This document shows positions 58,499 to 64,000 of a stretch of 64,000 bases of DNA, piece after piece. The position numbers and the translations under genes were made by a program. The stretch spans positions 620,001-684,000 of the forward strand of contig JAVHKY010000039.1 in NCBI GenBank assembly GCA_035079385.1, read 5' to 3'. The notes below the pieces were generated by a model. The model saw nothing but the letters and a program-made list of their open reading frames with translations. It searched no databases and was not told the DNA's origin. Each line of letters opens with the position of its first letter. The first letter of the stretch is position 1. Source of the DNA: Aspidiotus rigidus (taxonomy: Eukaryota > Arthropoda > Insecta > Hemiptera > Diaspididae).

Positions 58499-58660
58499 CT
58501 ACGTCATTCCAAATTAAGCCTTCATCTTTTTCCCAATTTAAATCCTTACCATGTTTCTACAAATTCTTCATTCTTTAGCATTCTTTTACCGCAAATTTAC
58601 TTACGTCATTCCAAATTAAACCTTCATCTCATTTCCAAATTAAATCCCTATCACGATTCT
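58499..58660. repeat. two-unit tandem repeat, period about 105 bp
   Basis: TACGTCATTCCAAATTAA followed by CCTTCATCT occurs at about 58500 and again at about 58604. Both are followed by similar AAATTAAATCC-type strings and TCTACNNNTTCTTC. Confidence 0.65.
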
Positions 58661-59007
58661 ACTTCCTTCTAATCTAAAATCTGTTCTAATCGATTTATTT
58701 TTCAATTAAATCTTTCTACATAATCAAGCTTCTCAAGATTTTATCATGTATCTTTTTCTATACAAAACCAGCTCAAAAACACTACGAGAAGCAGAGCTAT
58801 TTTCAGAAGCCATTTCGAGAAGTACAAGACCAGACGAAGTCATACTCAAGCGAGTAATACAATCGGAGTAATTTACAATAGCCACAGAAATTCAGACTTC
58901 GTCTGGTATATCTGGCCATAAATTGAGAAACTGCATTGATTCTAAGTACAAGACGTTGTTCCTGAGAAATGGTCTGCCTACCATCTCAGTTTTCATGTAC
59001 TTAGTTC

Positions 59008-60828
59008 AGTCCAGGAGAATTAGCATTTAAAAACAACAAAAATCCAAGAGAGATGAAACTTGGCAAATATGTTTGGGACGACTTGGTAAGAAACATAGTA
59101 AAAGTCTAGACCCTTCCGATGTACGCTCCACCCCCCAGCGCCTAAAAACTGCGACTCGAATCAATTTTTTCATCATATCTCGGTTATTTTTCGGTTTACA
59201 AAAAAATTTTTCAAACAAAATTTATAGGAAATAAAATTATCTACAAAAAATGTTCTTATACATTTTACTGTACGACGCATAGTTTTCGAGTAAACACTGA
59301 GCGTGTAAATATTTGGGAAGAGAAAAAGGCGTTTGGCTCGGTGCTCGGAAGTAATGTACATTGAAACACTGAGTCATGTGTACACTATGCAGGAATTCGC
59401 GGTTTTGACCGTATTCGGGAACGGGGGAATGCTATTTATCATGATTTTTGTCGAACATTACTTGGAAATATTATGTCTTTTTCGACACAGCGATGGAGCA
59501 ATACGTAGCATTTTGTATGTCGGCGTCTGCTGAACGTATTTACCAACATTAATCATAGGCGCCACTTGAGTGATAAAATGCATGATTGAAGTCTTCAAGT
59601 CCCTTTGTTTCATTCAATCAGTGCACAATCAGGCTACTGCGAAATACAATCATGCATTTTCCAATGCTGCCCACAAATATTGGTCATATGTCTGTCTCAA
59701 GATTTCCTCACTTCTATTCATTCATTCTTTATAATTCAAAGTTGAGATTATACGTTGAGAGAGGAGCGACGAGTACACAGTCATTTAAACATGTTTTACA
59801 ACTGTCAGGCGACTCACGAGGATATCGCTGTGGCTGGAGAAGAAATTATCAGATTTATTTACGGTGCTCAAAAATCTTCGAGTTTGTCACTTAATGATTT
59901 CCGCTTACAGTGTTTCAAAAAAAGAATGAACAAAAAAAATTTTAGCCTGAGTATTTTACCACCAACAGCCACGGGTATGGCGCAGCATTTCTACAGGGTC
60001 TATTATCAGGTACAAACTTGGTTGGGTAACGATTTGATGGCTGAAATCTGGGGTTGGAAGAAAAGTAACAATATGTTCTTCCCTGCCTCCAGCCCCGAAA
60101 AACGTTTTGAAAATAGTTTTCTGCGGTTGTCAGAAGGGTTGCGCAAAAAAATGTGGCTGCCACAGAATGGGCTTGAAATGCAATGATGCCTGTTCATGTT
60201 CGGGCCATTGTCTCAACGTTGACCTCGAATGTGATTACGATTAAGGGTGTATAGAGTACGATTTTAGTTAACATGTGAGTGCTTGTATAGAAAATATACA
60301 ATTTGAGTTAAGGAAAAAAAAATGTATAGATGTGAACGCCTATACAGAGAATTATAGTTAAGGAAAGAAATATGTACATGTGTAATATAGAATCCTATTA
60401 TATTGAAAAAAATTAATGTTTGCACATTGCACAATCATTCTTCAAAACCGCTAGTCGTCGAGTTCATATGAAAGTCGCCGTGTTGCGTTTTGACAGCGTT
60501 CTTCCTTTGTTGACGTTAGAAACTGTGCTGTTTACTCGAAAACTATGCGTCGCACAGTTAAATGTATAAGAACATTTTTTGTAGATAATTTTATTTCCTA
60601 TAAATTTTGTTTGAAAAATTTTTTTGTAAACCGAAAAATGACCGAGATATGATGAAAAAACTGATTCGAGTCGAAGTTTTTAGGCGCTGGGGGGGTGGAG
60701 CGTACATCGGAGGGGTCTAGACTTTTACTATGTTTCTTACCAAGTTGTCCCCAACATATTTGCCAAGTTTCATCTCTCTTGGGTTTTTGTCGTTTTTATA
60801 CTCAATTAGAGACTAATTCTCCTGGACT
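59008..60828. mobile_element. 1.8-kb element with about 290-bp terminal inverted repeats and a CRC-type ORF
   Basis: The left terminus (59008-59297) and right terminus (60527-60828) are reverse complements with modest divergence. Outer ends are AGTCCAGGAGAATTAG and CTAATTCTCCTGGACT; inner blocks include AGAGATGAAACTTGGCAAAT, GTACGCTCCACCCCC and CGACGCATAGTTTTCGAGTA. The right arm has a 13-base insert near its outer end. Between them lies the ORF at 59755-60243. The right end abuts transposase copy C (FLVVAMRT-type sequence). A target duplication is not clear. Confidence 0.75.
59755..60243 (+). pseudogene. TSO1/tesmin-like cysteine-rich (CRC) protein fragment
   Basis: The frame from 59755 holds THEDIAVAGEEIIRFIYGAQ, then LPPTATGMAQHFYRVYYQVQ and TWLGNDLMAEIWGW, a block recurring in insect repeat-encoded proteins. 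A one-base shift near 60080 leads to the frame reading VFCGCQKGCAKKCGCHRMGL then KCNDACSCSGHC before TAA at 60243. The cysteine spacing (CxCxxxC, CxC, C...CxC) is the CXC/CRC zinc-binding module. Such proteins are the C-terminal part of a longer repeat-borne ORF; the N-terminus is not here. It may bind DNA, but its role in the element is unknown. Confidence 0.65.
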
Positions 60829-61653
60829 ATATCTAGTGGTTGCCATGAGAACTTTGAGTGCAAAAGTTTCAGATGACCCTACTACACGGCAGTCAACGCT
60901 CGAATCACGTGGTGAAATCGCACGACAATTATTACGTCATTTCGTGAAAGCTTCTGTGAAGCTTTATGGTCCAGAAATAGCCACCTATAATTTTCATAAT
61001 GCTATTCATGTGGCAGACGACTATAAAAAATTTGGACCAATTGACGGTTACAGTATAGCGCTTTCCGGTTTGAAAGTTTCCTTGCAAAGTTGAAAAAAGA
61101 TGTCCATACTGGGAGAAATCCTCTTGAGCAGATTAAAAACCAGTATTCTTGCAGAATTCTAACTGGAAATTTCGCTCCTGATGCTACTTCTGATGCTACT
61201 TGGACGTCAGTGGACGCATATTTTGAACGACCGGTTCTTCATATACCATTGGACAATCATTCTGGTGATGAGGATGATGAAATAAATGATGATGAATTTG
61301 AATACTATGAAAGATACCAACAGATGAAACTTAAAAACTTCATTGTACGGACCGATAATCTGAGAGATTGCCACTGCACATTCCGTAGAGATGGTATCAT
61401 ACATTATGTAAGGGTCTACAAAATCCTCAAGCAGGTGGCTACCGATGATGTGTACTTGGTTGGGAGGCGGTATGAAAACATTCGTTCGTATTTTCAAGTG
61501 CCTTGTGATTCCAATGATGTGGGAATGACGTTTTGTTGTCAGCCATCAAATGCATTGATATCTTTTTCTTTCTTTGAATTGGAGAATAAATGTTTTGCAT
61601 TTCGAACTAACGCTCTGACTGAGGAGTGGGCTGTTAGTAGTTATTTACACTAG
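60829..61653 (+). pseudogene. CACTA/TNP2-like transposase, copy C (3' part)
   Basis: Begins right after the TIR element with LVVAMRTLSAKVSDDPTTRQ, matching copy A's LLMMATRILMCRV. It continues with IARQLLRHFVKASVKLYGPE, HNAIHVADDYKKFGPIDGYS and, after a shift near 61085, LAKLKKDVHTGRNPLEQIKN. The tail NFIVRTDNLRDCHCTF and YVRVYKILKQVATDDVYLVG aligns with copies A and B. It ends with FFELENKCFAFR and stop at 61653. The 5' half is not visible upstream. Confidence 0.8.
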
Positions 61654-61797
61654 TCATCATTTCTTTCTCCCCTTGTACATACATTTCAATCGAAAATATT
61701 TTTAGTATCATGTACGTCTAAATATGTTATTTTGTTTGAAAAAAAAAAAAAAATGCGGGGACTAATATTGATAAATCTTGCTTGCAGAATAGTTTGA

Positions 61798-63897
61798 ATG
61801 ATGGAAGGAAGCCAAAATATGATAGAGGTCAATAAAGAAAAACAAAATCTACTAAGTCTTGTCACTAGTGAACTTACAAAATGGATTGACCATATTGGCC
61901 TGTCATTACCAATAACTAGAGCTCGGATTTTTCGGTGTTAAAAATTCTGAAATTCGGTGCTGAAAACGTGACTTTTCGTTTTTATTCGGTAAAAAGAAAA
62001 AAAGTCGGTAAAAAAGACAAAAATTGCGGGGAAAATGAAAAACTTATTCATGCAAGTATCTATTTATAGAAATTTTACATTATGTTGTACGACGAGGTGC
62101 TCTTCTACATTTTCTGACTTGAAAGACAGACGTCTGCCAGATAGTACAGCTTTATACTCGGAGAAGCTACGTTCCATCTCGACGGAGACAATTGGAACGT
62201 ACATACAAGCAATAAGAATAGCCGGATTCATTGAGGGGGAGGGGTAGAACTGTGAAGTCAGGCGTCGTTTATTTCCTGCAACAGTGCAAGTCCACTGTTT
62301 TTGGAGAAGACACCGGTAGCTTTCAGCTTCAAAATTGAGCCTCGCGATCCTGGTAGCAAAGTGATCTTTGACTGGACATTTGCCACCAACGAAAGCTGTG
62401 CCTCAAGAGAAAGCCCACAGGCTTCGAGTTTGAATGTGTGATTCATACGGTGATATCGAACACAGAAATTATTCTACGTACATTTTTGCGCTAAAAAAAA
62501 TACGTTTCAAAGATATCATGTCTTTTCGGTACTATTCGGTTATTTAACGCATTTTCGGTATTCATTCCCTTTTCGGTGTTTTTCGGTAAAATTTTTTTTT
62601 TTCCCGAACCCCCTACGCTACGATATGAACTTCTATCACATTTTTAGACACTTGTCTCTTCAGGAAATGATTTGAGAAAAACCTAGGAATCCGAGCTCTA
62701 CCAATAACTAAACAACCGGAACCAATTAAAGCGTTACTTCTCCTGGCTGATCAGAAAACCTTAGAGAGACAATTATATGTTTCTCATAAGGCATGGGTAA
62801 ATATAAAGCAAGGATGTGTCAATTACCCAAATATTTTACATAAAAACGCCGCGGTGTGCGCATCAGCTCACAAATACCTACTCCGTAAACAGCTACACTA
62901 TAGGAACATCCACAATCACCTTACCTACTGTAAAAGGTACAAATATTTCCATCAACATAAAGTGGGTTTCAGAAAAAATACGCTCTGTATACGCACATTA
63001 TGGTGAGCAAAAACTGCAGTTTGATACATTACTCCTTGTTCTCAATTTTTTTGAAATTTTTATCTTCTGATGTAGATGTAGCCGATATAGCAGTGGCGTA
63101 TAAGTTTGCAGAGAATTATAAAAAGAATGAAGAAGATGACATGCTATCTATACTCGATCGAATCTAAATCTGGCAAAAAGAACTCGGATTGCTAGAAAGA
63201 TTGGAAACAGTGGATTAAGTAACAACAGGTGATATTCTCTAGAATCAGTGGTTTTTATAGAGCATCCATTGCATTGGGTTTGACAAAAATGAGTTGGAAT
63301 TCTCCTGTTCTCATGTAGGTATACTTGTTAGTGCTTGCATGTTTTTTTCATTTACTTCAATCAATCGTTCATACCTTTCAATTTTACATAGGTATACAAG
63401 TGCAACGAGAGCATTGTCCTTCACTGAAGATGAACAACTAAATTCCTCAGAAGATGCCTTCATGATTGATCCTCAACGCCTTTGTGGAATTGGATCACCT
63501 CAGCCTTCTGCTCCTCAAGGCCGCTGTGAAATGAGATCAAATTCTCCATTGAATGAAGAACTCACCGTCTACAAGTACAGCCTGCGGCGGTGAAAGCCAT
63601 TTGAGGGTGAGTAATGCAGAATCTGTGGATCTCGTTAAAAAGAATCGAAGCGCTGATGACTGGGAATGGATTAAAAGATGAGGTTGCGAGAGCAATTCAA
63701 GACGTACTACCGGCTGTCATAAAGAAGTCTGTGAAAGATGCAATAAAAAAAGAGATGGGAAGTTTCAAGGAAGTGATGATAAACCTGACTAAAGTCTTAC
63801 CCAATGTTCCAAAGAACCCATATATTAGTAAGTTATCAAAAAATTATCAGTTTTCATAATTTGAATGCATAGTACACATTTTCAGAATATGCATTTC
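61798..63897 (+). pseudogene. accessory gene region of copy C, interrupted
   Basis: Starting at ATG 61798, the frame reads MMEGSQNMIEVNKEK, then LTKWIDHIGLSLPIT, where the 782-bp insertion begins; after it the same frame resumes KQPEPIKALLLLADQKTLE. A second open frame (62816-63002, ending YAHYG) splices in phase 1 to 63076-63167 (DVADIAVAYKFAENYKKNEE). Further open exon-like pieces are 63392-63592 (YTSATRALSFTEDEQL) and 63614 onward (VIKKSVKDAIKKEMG, likely helical). Placement after the transposase matches copies A and B, but direct similarity is weak, so assignment rests mainly on position. Confidence 0.45.
61918..62699. mobile_element. non-autonomous MULE-like element, 782 bp, 10-bp target duplication
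   Basis: Starts AGAGCTCGGATT and ends AATCCGAGCTCT (12-bp perfect TIR). ACCAATAACT occurs immediately before (61908-61917) and after (62700-62709). Removing the element and one duplicate restores an open frame, so the empty site is clear. A 10-bp duplication fits Mutator-like transposition. Inside are TTCGGT-rich strings at both ends (CGGTNNTTTTCGGT), and no transposase. Confidence 0.85.
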
Positions 63898-64000
63898 ATA
63901 ATTGTCCTCTCCTCTATAACCTTACTCTCTTACTTAGTTGATTTTCATCTACACCATCATTTTCACTAATTGTAAATCTCTTATCCTCAATCTTTCATTT

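Noticed and set aside
58780..58925. Inverted pair AGACCAGACGAAGTCATA / CAGACTTCGTCTGGTATAT as a small element
   Set aside because: Stem of only about 15 bases and no duplicated target seen.
59333..59533. 66-codon ORF inside the TIR element as a possible transposase
   Set aside because: Hydrophobic frame with no catalytic motif; more likely noncoding.

Overview
This is eukaryotic DNA, almost certainly from an arthropod and probably an insect. Genes are split by short AT-rich GT-AG introns, and most of the recognisable coding capacity belongs to transposable-element families common in insect genomes. I cannot name the species; a parasitoid-wasp-like genome would fit, but that is inference.

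The only clear host gene is the 3' part of DNA ligase 3 (positions 3-6200, plus strand, nine exons). It covers the nucleotidyltransferase domain from the active-site lysine, the OB-fold, and a short C-terminal tail with no BRCT domain. Its 3-kb intron carries an intact 509-residue FLYWCH/MULE transposase ORF with a complete D-D-E triad. A broken relative of that ORF lies just past the ligase (6712-7200). A decayed minus-strand MULE with a SWIM zinc finger lies at 10878-12060.

From about 15 kb onward the window is a graveyard of nested mobile elements. (i) Three copies of a two-gene, intron-bearing CACTA/TNP2-like transposon family: copy A at 15738-22639 is the best preserved, copy B at 35041-43225 is split by an LTR retrotransposon, and copy C at 60829-63900 is interrupted by a MULE-like insert. 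Each copy has a transposase followed by an accessory gene; copies A and B share an intron position and phase in that second gene. (ii) A distinct C2H2-zinc-finger transposase with its small upstream ORF (30727-33676), frameshifted. (iii) A recent Ty3/gypsy element (35671-41190) with about 425-bp LTRs roughly 2% apart, a SAP-domain Gag and a full-length Pol. (iv) A second, decayed and internally inverted gypsy element (47964-54379), itself hit by a palindromic Penelope-like insertion with a 13-bp target duplication (50690-52090). (v) Further Penelope pieces at 45786-46499 (GIY-YIG) and 57346-57860 (RT). (vi) A 1.8-kb element with about 290-bp terminal inverted repeats carrying a TSO1/tesmin-like cysteine-rich ORF (59008-60828). 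(vii) An ORF joining a eukaryotic-type RNase H domain to an LTR-integrase-like C-terminus (44003-44944). (viii) Several foldback MITEs and tandem repeats.

The nesting gives a relative order: TNP2-like copy B is older than the gypsy element inside it; gypsy 2 is older than the Penelope palindrome inside it; TNP2-like copy C is older than the 782-bp MULE-like insert inside its accessory gene. About 7.8-10.9 kb, 25.3-29.7 kb, 33.7-35.0 kb and 54.4-57.3 kb show no gene that I can support.
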